This document shows, piece after piece, positions 42,570 through 50,360 of a DNA stretch of 55,443 nucleotides. The stretch is from Guptibacillus hwajinpoensis (lineage in GTDB: Bacteria; Bacillota; Bacilli; Bacillales; Bacillaceae_O). Numbering within the stretch: the first letter of the stretch is position 1; each line of letters opens with the position of its first letter. The stretch covers positions 59,015 through 114,457 of the forward strand of contig JAENYN010000007.1 of assembly GCA_016841765.1 (NCBI GenBank), given 5' to 3'. The translations under genes were made by a program, and so were the position numbers. The notes below the pieces were generated by a model. It ran no database searches. It saw nothing but the letters and a program-made list of their open reading frames with translations, and was not told where the DNA came from.

Positions 42570-44978
42570 TCACCCCCACCTAACCTGCCTACTCCTCAAA
42601 ACATTCGATTCAAAATTCTCAGCCGATAACGGATGCGAGATCCCATACCCCTGCACATGGTCACATTTCAAGCCGTACAGAAAGTGATACTCCTCCTGGT
42701 TCTCTACACCTTCCGCAGTTACTGTCAAATTAAGATTATTGGCCATCGAGATGATACTTTTAACGATCGCCTTATTATCTTCATTCTTAGTAATGCCTTT
42801 GATGAAGGAGCGATCAATTTTCAATGTATCAAGCGGGTACTTCTTCAGATAACTTAAGGAGGAATAGCCTGTTCCGAAGTCGTCGATTGACAGGCTGACT
42901 CCTAGTTTTTTCAGGTTGGATAGTTTGCGTATCATGATTTCCGGTTCATACATGGCGATACTTTCTGTCACTTCAAAATCAATGAACGACGGGTCCAGTC
43001 CGGAGCTTTTTATAATGGCGGCCACTTTTCCCACAAAGTTTTCATCCATTAGCTGCCTGATCGACAGGTTAACACCGACTTTTATTGAGGCGTAGCCTGC
43101 TTGCTGCCACTCATATGCCTGTTCGCATGCACGTTTTAACACCCATTCGCCTATCGGAATAATGAGTCCGGTTTCCTCGGCAATTTGGATGAATTCGCCC
43201 GGGGAGACATTCCCGAGTGTTTCATTTCGCCACCTGATAAGGGCTTCCATTCCGCAAATCATCTCGGATTTCACGTCCAGTATCGGCTGATAGTGAAGTT
43301 CGAATTCATGATAATGAAGGGCTGTACGCAGTTCTTTTTCGATCACCATCTTCCGATAAAAATGATGGTTCATTTCCTGTGTAAATAACCTGAAGTTGTT
43401 CTTTTCCCGCTCTTTCACATAATACATCGCCGTATCAGCATTCTTCATTAACGATTTGGCATCGTAACCATCATAAGGATATACAGAAATTCCGATGCTT
43501 GGCGAAATATGAAATTCCTTTTCTTGAACAGAAAACCCTTTCTGGAATTCCAGCAATAATAAGGTGGCGATTTCAACCGCCTTATCTTTATTGCATTTCG
43601 GAATGAGCAAAGTGAACTCATCGCCGCCAAGCCGATACACCTTCGCTTCATTTTCAGACAAAAACGTCTGCAGCCGCTTTGCAACTTCAATTAATAAAAG
43701 GTCTCCTATGTCATGTCCGAGCGTATCATTAATGTATTTGAAGCGGTCCAAGTCAATCAGCATAATGGCTGCATTGCTATTCTCGTCAGCGGCCTGCTGC
43801 AAGATATGCGTCAAATCTTCGTTAAAAAGCCTGCGGTTTGGCAGGCCGGTGACCACATCGTGATAAGCCTGGTATGTAAGTTCATCTTCATATTGCTTCC
43901 GTTCCGTTATATCAGTCGATACACCGAGCAGCACTGAGGAGCCCTCAATCATAATGGGAATTTTGGAGGTTTGCACCCACCGTTTATTCCCTTTACTGTC
44001 CATGAACGATTCCTCAGGGATAAATTCACCCTGGAATGCTGATAGAATAGCATGATCTTTTTGAACAATCTCATTCGCAACCGTTTCGCTGTCCTGAATG
44101 TCATAATCGGTTCTGCCAATGAGGTCTTCTTTCTTCTTCCCATAAAATGTTGCATATGACCGGTTCACAAGTGAATAACGGCCATCTTGATTCTTTGCAT
44201 AAATATAATTTGGATTGAGATCGATTAGTGTGCGTAAAAACTTTTTTTGCTGCTCCAGGCTGTTATTCATTTCACTGACAATTTCAATATGCATTTTATT
44301 CGATAAAATCAAAATGGAGATGGCAAAAACCATGACAGATATCGCACTGGCCAGCAGCCTCATTGCCGGGAACATATTTAAAATGCCAAGCCCGTACCCG
44401 ATCCCTGTCGTGACGATAAAGAAAAACAAAAACGAACGTAAGGTGTGCTTCTTGATTCTCAAGCTGATCAGGACACTTATGATGATGCTGAGACCAAACA
44501 GCAACACATTCGTTTGATAGACCCAGGCCAGGCTGCCGTTTACAGGGAAGTAAAAATGGAATGACTCATCAGGAGAGATCAGGTTAAATGATTCAATCCC
44601 CTTTTTGCTCCATCCGACTAAATAAACGCCCAGGCTCCATATGTAGAGCAGCACGACATTCCGTTTGTTCATGATCAGCTGCCACTTACTGTGCGTGAAG
44701 CCGGGAAATTCTTCCTGGATAATAATGTACGCAACAAAAAAGAGGGAAGGGGATAACATGATCGAACCGATACGCAATAACCTGAAAAAGAAGTCGATCA
44801 TGCTTTCTGATAAAATACCGTAAGCATATAAGACCGCGACATCGATTTGCCATAAGGAAGCAAAAAACAAAAACACAAACAGTGCCTGCGACAGGTTGTT
44901 GTTTTTAAACATTCTAAGAATGGTGACCCCTATAAGCATAGGGATGAGCGCGACAAGAACTAAGAAAAGAAAAAACAT
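42570..44978 (-). CDS. Membrane-bound PAS-GGDEF-EAL cyclic-di-GMP protein
   Basis: 802 residues. Seven N-terminal helices (about 1-230) are followed by a PAS domain (about 245-365, ending GVSTDITERK). A GGDEF domain (about 375-535) has an intact RLGGDEF, and an EAL domain (about 550-795) has intact MEALIRW, DFGTGYSSLSYL and TAEGVEN. Both cyclase and phosphodiesterase motifs are present, so net activity is unclear. It starts at ATG 44978, 12 nt after the ketosynthase stop with GGGGGGAG as ribosome site, and is therefore co-transcribed with it. A 77-bp piece of the EAL region is duplicated at 36697-36773. Confidence 0.9.
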   Translation of the reverse strand: MFFLFLVLVALIPMLIGVTILRMFKNNNLSQALFVFLFFASLWQIDVAVLYAYGILSESMIDFFFRLLRIGSIMLSPSLFFVAYIIIQEEFPGFTHSKWQLIMNKRNVVLLYIWSLGVYLVGWSKKGIESFNLISPDESFHFYFPVNGSLAWVYQTNVLLFGLSIIISVLISLRIKKHTLRSFLFFFIVTTGIGYGLGILNMFPAMRLLASAISVMVFAISILILSNKMHIEIVSEMNNSLEQQKKFLRTLIDLNPNYIYAKNQDGRYSLVNRSYATFYGKKKEDLIGRTDYDIQDSETVANEIVQKDHAILSAFQGEFIPEESFMDSKGNKRWVQTSKIPIMIEGSSVLLGVSTDITERKQYEDELTYQAYHDVVTGLPNRRLFNEDLTHILQQAADENSNAAIMLIDLDRFKYINDTLGHDIGDLLLIEVAKRLQTFLSENEAKVYRLGGDEFTLLIPKCNKDKAVEIATLLLLEFQKGFSVQEKEFHISPSIGISVYPYDGYDAKSLMKNADTAMYYVKEREKNNFRLFTQEMNHHFYRKMVIEKELRTALHYHEFELHYQPILDVKSEMICGMEALIRWRNETLGNVSPGEFIQIAEETGLIIPIGEWVLKRACEQAYEWQQAGYASIKVGVNLSIRQLMDENFVGKVAAIIKSSGLDPSFIDFEVTESIAMYEPEIMIRKLSNLKKLGVSLSIDDFGTGYSSLSYLKKYPLDTLKIDRSFIKGITKNEDNKAIVKSIISMANNLNLTVTAEGVENQEEYHFLYGLKCDHVQGYGISHPLSAENFESNVLRSRQVRWG

Positions 44979-44990
44979 CTTCTCCCCCCC

Positions 44991-46166
44991 CTACTTTGAT
45001 ACCACCAGACAAGCATTATTCCCGCTGTTCCCGTGACTGGTAACGCTTACGATTTCAACCGGTTGGTATTGGGTGCGATACACAATCGGCAAATCCTCAA
45101 ACCCTTTTCCGGTTGTTTTGATCGTCGGAGGAATAAAGCCGTATTCCATTGAAATGAGAGCCGAAATGACCTGGATCGCTCCCATCGCTGCAAAAGAATG
45201 GCCGATCATCCCTTTTATTGAAGTAATGGGAGGCGCCATTTCTTTGTATGTCTCCCTATGAATAAACCCTTCAATTTCGTCATTTGTTTTAAGTCCCAAA
45301 GCCTGGCTGTTTACAAAGCTTGGAACCGTATCTCCGACCGTATCTTGATAGACCGACAACATTTCGTTGCCGCTTTTATCCGCCTTCAGAATAGGCTTTC
45401 CTTCGTTTCGCGAATTAACATTGTTAATCCGCCCATATATCTTCTTGCCAAACCTGTTGGCGCTGCCCTCCCGTTCCAATACTAACGCTCCTGCTCCTTC
45501 CGAGATCACGAATCCATGATGGTCGTTCGAAAAAGGAATCCCAGTTTGGTCGATAGGCATATTGGAGGCAATCGACCTTATTTTTGTAAACCCATTTATA
45601 CTCCATTGCCCAAGAGGTGCATCGGTCCCGCCTACAATACATGCATCCACCTGTTTGGATTCCAGTAATAACTTTGCTAATAAAATCCCATCGATGCTTG
45701 CAGTACAACCGGTTGTTAATGTAAAAGCCGGTCCTCTTAAGCCAATATGCTCAGCAACGGAAGCGGAAAGGGTGTGTGTGTCGACAAGTGAAACGCCCTG
45801 TAAAGGAAATTTCTTTAGATCCATAGCGATCGAGGAATATTGCTCTATTTCTAATATAGCACCTGCGGATGTCCCCATGATTACGGCCACTTTATATGGA
45901 TCGTAGTTCAAGCCAGCCATTTCAGCTGCATCACCGGCTGCAGCCATCGCCATCCTTGTTGAGCGCGGATACCGTTTATAATTTCTTTCTCTCATATTAA
46001 CAAAATCTTCTTCAATCAACCCTACCACTATATCTGATTGGTTATAACCCGCTCCCGGTAGAACAGAAAGCGCACATCTGCCTTCTTCCAGGATTTTGCG
46101 AAAACTGTCTTTGTCGAGAGCCCCCGGGACTTTAAGGCCGTAACCCGTTACTACGATGTCTTCCAC
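44991..46166 (-). CDS. Beta-ketoacyl synthase-like protein lacking the first catalytic His
   Basis: A 391-residue KAS I/II-fold protein from GTG 46166 (AAAGGATGAT upstream; a TATAAT box lies at 46219-46224 on the minus strand). The nucleophile C154 is present (TTGCTAS) and so is the second His, H323 (KGMIGHSFAAMG). Where other condensing enzymes have NAHGTGT, this protein reads NSQALGL, so His is replaced by Gln288. Decarboxylative condensation should be impaired; acyl transfer or a non-catalytic role is possible. No acyl carrier protein or other polyketide gene is nearby, and it shares a transcript with a c-di-GMP protein. Confidence 0.82.
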   Translation of the reverse strand: MEDIVVTGYGLKVPGALDKDSFRKILEEGRCALSVLPGAGYNQSDIVVGLIEEDFVNMRERNYKRYPRSTRMAMAAAGDAAEMAGLNYDPYKVAVIMGTSAGAILEIEQYSSIAMDLKKFPLQGVSLVDTHTLSASVAEHIGLRGPAFTLTTGCTASIDGILLAKLLLESKQVDACIVGGTDAPLGQWSINGFTKIRSIASNMPIDQTGIPFSNDHHGFVISEGAGALVLEREGSANRFGKKIYGRINNVNSRNEGKPILKADKSGNEMLSVYQDTVGDTVPSFVNSQALGLKTNDEIEGFIHRETYKEMAPPITSIKGMIGHSFAAMGAIQVISALISMEYGFIPPTIKTTGKGFEDLPIVYRTQYQPVEIVSVTSHGNSGNNACLVVSK

Positions 46167-46451
46167 AGATAATCATCCTTTAATTGTTAGTAGGAAAAAG
46201 CTGTAATGTCCGTCTAGTATTATATCGGAATAAATTTGACATTTTTCATGTTATTTCGATATGTTTGCTAAAGAGATGATTCTTCTTTATCCAAGTGATG
46301 ATTTAAGATTTAATTGCCTATCTTTCCTTTCTGCATTCGATTGATGGACGCCCAATACAAGTAAGAAAACCTTGCAAAACTATGAATGAGAATGTTTTTT
46401 CACAGCCTGTCGTGAAAATCACACACCAAAATTCTCGATTAAACTTAAAAA

Positions 46452-46473
46452 GGGACAAGGAACCCCTGTCCCC
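46452..46473. repeat. GGGACA-type hairpin (family 2, copy 3)
   Basis: GGGACA and TGTCCC arms around AGGAACCCC, in the gap upstream of the ketosynthase gene. The 46167-46608 interval otherwise holds only the ketosynthase leader and A+T-rich DNA. Confidence 0.65.
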
Positions 46474-46608
46474 TTGTCTCCATATTATCTTTTCTGAGAA
46501 AATCTTGTGTTGATTATTTTATTAGCGGGATAACTATAAAATTAAAAATGGAAAGGTATAGTAGAAAAAAAGATACTAAAGTTAGTTATTTATTAATAGA
46601 GGATAAGT

Positions 46609-46725
46609 ATGGAAAGGGTAAAAGGATTCTTAAACAGAAGTGAGAAGAAAGACTATGTCTATTGGATAGCGCTTTTGTTATTTGCGTTAATATTAAGTTG
46701 GACCATCAGGGTTGATAATCTTTAA
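46609..46725 (+). CDS. Small single-helix membrane protein (38 residues)
   Basis: ATG 46609 follows AGAGGA. The product has a basic N-terminus (VKGFLNRSEKKD) and one hydrophobic helix (YWIALLLFALILSWTI), ending VDNL. A TATAAA box lies about 75 nt upstream. It is too short for normal gene callers. Function unknown; it may be a free-standing small membrane protein or the leftover start of a larger gene. Confidence 0.5.
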   Translation: MERVKGFLNRSEKKDYVYWIALLLFALILSWTIRVDNL

Positions 46726-46778
46726 TCATTTCTTCATAAATCGCCCTTAGACTATCATCAAATTTCTTTCCACCATAA

Positions 46779-46950
46779 CTAATGAACAAAATCAAGTTTG
46801 CCAAGCACATTTCCGAATCGGACTGCCACAAAACGGGTACCACTAATGGTATCCATTTGTTGGACGATCATCTCGGCCATCCGCTTTGTCGCGCCCATGA
46901 CACTTTTCGGGTTAACCGTAGAACGATGGTTGTCGAGATATACCGATTTT
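46779..46950 (-). pseudogene. Fragment of a CapD/EpsC-like nucleotide-sugar epimerase/dehydratase
   Basis: The minus strand encodes VNPKSVMGATKRMAEMIVQQ then FVAVRFGNVLG, hallmark segments of polysaccharide-biosynthesis UDP-sugar 4,6-dehydratases (the YxxxK region and what follows). It breaks off right after VLG, and the upstream part is shifted (a degraded ISTDK motif is visible near 46945). About 57 codons of an enzyme normally several hundred residues long remain. Confidence 0.78.
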
Positions 46951-47002
46951 CTTATAACTATTAATAAAGAGGATTATGAAAGAGCAAAGAACTCGTTTAA
47001 AG

Positions 47003-47183
47003 CTAATAAAATAGAATATGGGCATCGGAAGCGATGAAGTGCGTCAGGTTGTGCTGAGTCAGCTGATTGGTGAACTTTTTTACGTTTTTGCCGAAACGCC
47101 CGGTAACGCTCGCTGCGGTCACTTGCGTAAGTGCGCCCTTTTCGACCAGCTTGTACAATCTGTCAGGCGATTCGATCAGTTCC
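47003..47183 (-). pseudogene. Fragment of a YwqE/CpsB-type tyrosine-protein phosphatase
   Basis: The minus strand encodes ELIESPDRLYKLVEKGALTQ, then VTAASVTGRFGKNVKKF and LTHFIASDAH, the conserved C-terminal part of PHP-type phosphatases that control capsule/exopolysaccharide export. It ends abruptly after SDAH. It lies upstream of the CapD-like fragment on the same strand, the order of an intact Bacillus exopolysaccharide cluster, so both are probably relics of one lost cluster. Confidence 0.8.
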
Positions 47184-47194
47184 TATGGAGTGCA

Positions 47195-47314
47195 TGGCCG
47201 GCGCAAGAAGATCCAGTGCTGGAGGATTATTTGAATGAGGATGGGAGTGCCCCGAGTGCGATGGGGCATGAGGTGTGGGGAAATTTCCTTGTGGATTATT
47301 TTATAAGCGATTAG
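47195..47314 (+). pseudogene. C-terminal fragment of a GDSL/SGNH hydrolase-like gene
   Basis: Plus-strand frame ending DPVLEDYLNEDG, SAPSAMGHEVWGNFLVDYF and a stop at 47314. GHEVWGNF fits the block V His region (usually DxxHPxxxGH) of SGNH hydrolases. No N-terminal part is present; the frame runs back into the antisense of the YwqE-like fragment. A terminator follows. Confidence 0.5.
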
Positions 47315-47327
47315 AAAAGTGCATTTA

Positions 47328-47364
47328 AACATGTTCCAGCCAGACGGCAGGAGCATGTTTTTTT
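47328..47364 (+). terminator. Rho-independent terminator after the GDSL-like fragment
   Basis: AACATGTTCC and GGAGCATGTT arms (9 of 10 paired) around a 12-nt loop, followed by a run of T. Its survival beside a gene fragment shows that the end of the gene is original. Confidence 0.78.
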
Positions 47365-47446
47365 ATTTTGCCTTATCCTCTTAGGTTTTCCAATAGTCCC
47401 CTATGGCTTTTGTTTGTCAGCTAGCTTATAATTCCTCAGTTGGGGA

Positions 47447-47536
47447 ATGGTGAATATAGTCGAAAAATGGAAGGCGCCAGCGAACTATGTGGCGTCAGAT
47501 TCGTTTCTCTTTGACAAAAACGATCTCATTCTATAG
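47447..47536 (+). CDS. Possible 29-residue peptide or gene fragment
   Basis: An ATG frame (GGGGA just upstream) encodes a short hydrophilic product with VEKWKAPANYVASDSFLF then DKNDLIL before TAG, 15 nt ahead of the acyltransferase start. The amino acid make-up looks like real coding sequence, but I recognise no family. It could be the remnant of another exopolysaccharide gene or a leader peptide. Confidence 0.3.
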   Translation: MVNIVEKWKAPANYVASDSFLFDKNDLIL

Positions 47537-47551
47537 AGAGAAGTGATCATA

Positions 47552-48676
47552 TTGGAAAAAACAATAGCCGATAAAGCGAAAACAAGTTACTTATACGAAA
47601 TCAATTTCATGCGGGCCATTGCCTCTTTAAGCGTTGTGATGGTCCATGTCAGTGCCGGCTTCTATAATCAGGCCGGCCAGGTGCATAACTGGTTCACTTT
47701 CTTTTTAAATCAAATCTCAAGGTTCGGGACACCGGCATTTGCGATCATCAGCGGATTCTTGCTGTTTTACCAGGTGAAGAAGCGCGGCTTCCATTTCGGC
47801 AAGTTCGTGAAGTCCCGGACGACAAAGATTGTGTTTCCGTTCCTGTTCTGGAGTGTCTTTTACCTGTATTTGCTGAAGTTTTACGGCCTGTATGAACTTC
47901 CGCCCCTTACGACCAAAAGGGAAATTTATGATTTTATCTATTATTTTTTCAGCGGTAAATCGTTTTATCATTTGTATTTCATCGCTTTGGTCGTGCAATT
48001 TTATCTTTTATTTCCGTTTATCCAGATGGTCCGGTCCAAAGCCGGCATGTGGCTGTTGGCACTCGGCGGCATTGCCGCAACCATTTTTATGGCAAAAGCG
48101 AGCCCTCAAGTGGACAGCTATTTTATCCAGAACTTCATTAATGACCGGGTATTCCTGCTTTATTGGATTGCGTTCTTTCTGATCGGCGGACTGCTGGCAT
48201 ACTATTGGAAAGCGATCTTCTTGTGGGTGGAACGGCATGCATGGTTTTCCGTCCTGCTCGGCCTTGCCGTAGTAGCTGGAGGCGTTGTGGAGTACAGCCT
48301 GCTGGGAACCATTCCGTCCAACAGGCTGACCAATATCATCAACATGCCGATTTTATTAATGGGAACTGTGGGAGTTTATGTACTTCTCGGAAAATGGGAG
48401 TCGTTCCGGAGAAAGGTGATTGAGGTGGGAAATCTCTCAATGGGAATCTACCTTGTACACCCGCTTGTCCTGTTCATTTCTCAGCAATACTGGCCGTTTA
48501 TGTATAAATCCAGTGTGTTGCTTCCTATAATATATGCAGCGGTTGTAGCGGCTTCCATTGGCATCGTGAAAGCGATCCAACTGCTGCCGTATAGCCAGTA
48601 TATTGTGACTGTAGCGGCGCCGAAGGGTGGTTCTTCAGGAAAAGTGAAGCCTTCGGGGCGGACGGTCAGTGCTTGA
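47552..48676 (+). CDS. Acyltransferase 3 (OafA/WecH-like) membrane protein
   Basis: About 374 residues from TTG 47552, with AGAGAGAAGTGATC upstream (GTG 47543 is too close to the ribosome site). About ten hydrophobic helices carry the acyltransferase 3 pattern, with an early Arg and His (NFMRAIASLSVVMVHVSAGF), a central SFYHLYFIALVVQFYLLFP and a late GIYLVHPL. These enzymes O-acetylate cell-surface sugars. It neighbours relics of an exopolysaccharide cluster and may be its last functional member. Confidence 0.86.
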   Translation: MEKTIADKAKTSYLYEINFMRAIASLSVVMVHVSAGFYNQAGQVHNWFTFFLNQISRFGTPAFAIISGFLLFYQVKKRGFHFGKFVKSRTTKIVFPFLFWSVFYLYLLKFYGLYELPPLTTKREIYDFIYYFFSGKSFYHLYFIALVVQFYLLFPFIQMVRSKAGMWLLALGGIAATIFMAKASPQVDSYFIQNFINDRVFLLYWIAFFLIGGLLAYYWKAIFLWVERHAWFSVLLGLAVVAGGVVEYSLLGTIPSNRLTNIINMPILLMGTVGVYVLLGKWESFRRKVIEVGNLSMGIYLVHPLVLFISQQYWPFMYKSSVLLPIIYAAVVAASIGIVKAIQLLPYSQYIVTVAAPKGGSSGKVKPSGRTVSA

Positions 48677-48716
48677 TTGGTTTATAGACTTGAAGAAGGC
48701 GCTCGGCTCGCGGGCG

Positions 48717-48805
48717 TCTTTTTGTAGTCCGATATGTATCCCGCCGTTTCCCTGCTTATCTATAAAGGGCGATATAGCGGGGGAGTTATATTACTTCCGA
48801 TATTC
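48717..48805. other. Gap after the acyltransferase gene with degenerate GATA/TATC motifs
   Basis: A GC-rich imperfect hairpin and five T (48690-48723) may end the acyltransferase transcript. Beyond it lie half-copies of the TATCG/CGATA motif (CGATATG near 48730, GGCGATATAG near 48768). No gene is seen in 48677-49152. Confidence 0.4.
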
Positions 48806-48848
48806 AGTTGATCTGTTCATATCGCCGGGCGATATGAACAGATCAACT
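48806..48848. repeat. 43-bp perfect palindrome containing TATCG-CCGGG-CGATA
   Basis: Two 21-bp arms flank one G (48827). The left arm begins AGTTGATCTGTTC and the right arm ends GAACAGATCAACT. Its core (48820-48834) is one of seven TATCG-N5-CGATA sites in 1.5 kb. As DNA it could extrude a cruciform; as RNA it would form a very stable hairpin. No T-tract follows on either strand. Confidence 0.95.
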
Positions 48849-49135
48849 CTAATTTTATATTAGGTGATCCTCCGTCTGTCCGTATCGGGGGCCGCTACGG
48901 TGCTTACCTATCACCATCAGCGTTACCCGCTTCTCAAAAAATAGAAGAAAGACGTATTTACATACCTGTCAAATCCGATAACTTCATGGTAATGGCTTTT
49001 TGGAATATCAATGCGTATCGCCCCTCGATACAAAAGATGATACAGAAACCTTTAGTTGTTAGTGGTTTGCAAAACAAAATTGCTCCATAAGCCAACATTT
49101 ACGAAAGATTTGTAATATGTATCGCCCTGCGATAC
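48820..49135. repeat. Left group of TATCG-N5-CGATA palindromes (three copies plus one degenerate)
   Basis: Copies at 48820-48834 (inside the 43-bp palindrome), 49015-49031 (GTATCG-CCCCT-CGATAC) and 49119-49135 (GTATCGC-CCT-GCGATAC). A one-mismatch copy is at 48883-48897 (CGCTA for CGATA). All lie in the non-coding gap to the right of the acyltransferase gene and just beyond the 3' end of the nuclease-like gene. Confidence 0.9.
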
Positions 49136-49152
49136 GCGTTAAAAAAGGTTGG

Positions 49153-49797
49153 TCATACCCTCAAATTAACGATCGTGACATGACCTGGTGCGGAAGGAGT
49201 GCCAATCATTTCATTAAAAGCATTTTGATAATGGTCCTGCCACTCTCCTTCACTTGTCCCGATATGGGTGGGATCGTCCACGATATTCAACAGGATCAGC
49301 CTGGCATCAATGCCTCTTTCCCTGAGCATCACAAGAAAAGTAAGCCTGTTCCCCAGTTGATAATACTTACTGAACCAGACTTCCTCCTCATAGTCATGTC
49401 CTTCAGTGAGCCGGCTATGAGCTGCCTTCATCGCTTTCTTGATCTGTTCGATGCTCTTCAGGCTTTTTGCGCTGCATTTGGTCAACGTTTCCTGCGGATG
49501 CCCTTTTGCTTCAACCAGCAGAACCCTGCCCTGGTCATCTATGCCGACTGCATCCCACCACGGGCCGTTATCAGGCCAGAACTGCAGGTCCTCCCGCTTA
49601 ATTCCGTTGAGTTGATTGGTTTTCATTTCTTCATAGTTGTCTTTATATAATGGTGATAACCAAGCTATTTCGCCAACTTCCCGACATTCATCCTTGATCG
49701 CTTTAGAGAGGGCTTTGCCATCATCCAGATTAACAAGTGTCTGAATCCAAAACTTGCTTCCTTTCTTTCCTCTTCCTTTTGAAGTGTTGCTGGGCAT
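49153..49797 (-). CDS. Putative PD-(D/E)XK nuclease-superfamily protein
   Basis: 214 residues from ATG 49797, with an excellent ribosome site AAGGAGGTAATCA. The stretch WWDAVGIDDQGRVLLVEAKG (residues 80-99) has the D-x13-E-x-K arrangement (D82, E96, K98) of PD-(D/E)XK nucleases such as restriction and repair enzymes. The N-terminus is basic (SNTSKGRGKKGSKFW), fitting DNA binding. I do not know a named family for it. It is flanked on both sides by clustered TATCG-N5-CGATA palindromes and stands alone, with no methyltransferase gene, so it is not a standard restriction system. Nuclease activity is inferred from the motif only. Confidence 0.62.
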   Translation of the reverse strand: MPSNTSKGRGKKGSKFWIQTLVNLDDGKALSKAIKDECREVGEIAWLSPLYKDNYEEMKTNQLNGIKREDLQFWPDNGPWWDAVGIDDQGRVLLVEAKGHPQETLTKCSAKSLKSIEQIKKAMKAAHSRLTEGHDYEEEVWFSKYYQLGNRLTFLVMLRERGIDARLILLNIVDDPTHIGTSEGEWQDHYQNAFNEMIGTPSAPGHVTIVNLRV

Positions 49798-49831
49798 AAT
49801 TGATTACCTCCTTAAGGACTTCTGAACATTC

Positions 49832-49861
49832 CTTATATAATAATTCTCTATTATCTGGTAA
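49832..49861 (-). promoter_or_regulatory. Predicted sigma-A promoter of the nuclease-like gene
   Basis: On the minus strand TTACCA (49856-49861) and TATAAG (49832-49837) are 18 bp apart, 35 nt upstream of the start codon. A moderate match. Confidence 0.42.
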
Positions 49862-49897
49862 CATCCTTTTAGACTATTAATTTTATGTACACATTAA

Positions 49898-49941
49898 GGT
49901 GCCTGACCCCCACCGCGCTAAAGCGGTGGGGGTCAGGCACT
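49898..49941. repeat. REP-like hairpin, GGTGCCTGACCCC family (copy 4)
   Basis: GTGCCTGACCCCCACCGC and its complement around GCTAAA. The inner stem is CACCGC/GCGGTG instead of CGGCGC/GCGCCG, again with compensating changes on both arms. Confidence 0.9.
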
Positions 49942-49951
49942 ACACGAGGCA

Positions 49952-50288
49952 TATCGGCCGGCGATACATTCATATTGTTGTTCCAAAAAGACCATATCGG
50001 GTGGCGATATGACCTGGCATTTGGAACGAGACGTCGTTTTCCGGATCCATCTTGGATGGCAATACGCTTTGAAGTAGGATTTTTTTAGATTAACGATTAA
50101 GAGAGAGGAATATCAAAGGGCACAATGCAGTAGCGGCGACAATATCGGGTTGTATCGCCCACCGATACGGTGTGAAAATCAGGAACATCTATCCGGTAAA
50201 TGCTGATTCTTCAACAGAACAGCTTGATTTGATTCCCGTATCGCCTGTGATTGGCGAGCTGTATGGGGCGTATCGCCTGGCGATACGC
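49952..50288. repeat. Right group of TATCG-N5-CGATA palindromes (four copies)
   Basis: Copies at 49952-49966 (TATCG-GCCGG-CGATA), 49993-50011 (CATATCG-GGTGG-CGATATG), 50152-50168 (GTATCG-CCCAC-CGATAC) and 50268-50288 (GCGTATCG-CCTGG-CGATACGC, the longest arms). Partial sites lie at 50142 and 50239. Spacing between arms is always 5 bp. The interval 49942-50310 has no other gene. Confidence 0.92.
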
Positions 50289-50310
50289 TATTCTATAATA
50301 GTTGAAAAGA

Positions 50311-50350
50311 TGCCTGACCCCCGGCGCGTTAACGCGCCGGGGGTCAGGCG
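50311..50350. repeat. REP-like hairpin, GGTGCCTGACCCC family (copy 5)
   Basis: TGCCTGACCCCCGGCGCG-TTAA-CGCGCC..., almost fully self-complementary with centre GTTAAC. It starts 10 nt beyond the stop codon of the NagB-like gene and probably serves as its transcript end. Confidence 0.92.
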
Positions 50351-50360
50351 CCTATATTGG

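Noticed and set aside
47018-47314. Plus-strand 98-aa open frame taken as one gene
   Set aside because: Its first half is antisense to a clear YwqE-like fragment. Only the last 40 codons look like genuine (GDSL-like) coding sequence.
47511-47537. Promoter TTGACA...TATAGA ahead of the acyltransferase gene
   Set aside because: The spacing is only 15 bp and the start would fall within a few bases of the ribosome site; it overlaps the small coding-like frame at 47447-47536.
49153-49797. Classical type II restriction-modification system
   Set aside because: No methyltransferase gene is present within the window near the nuclease-like gene.
48820-50288. CRISPR array
   Set aside because: The repeated unit is only about 15 bp, irregularly spaced, split by a gene, and palindromic with a variable centre; there are no Cas genes.
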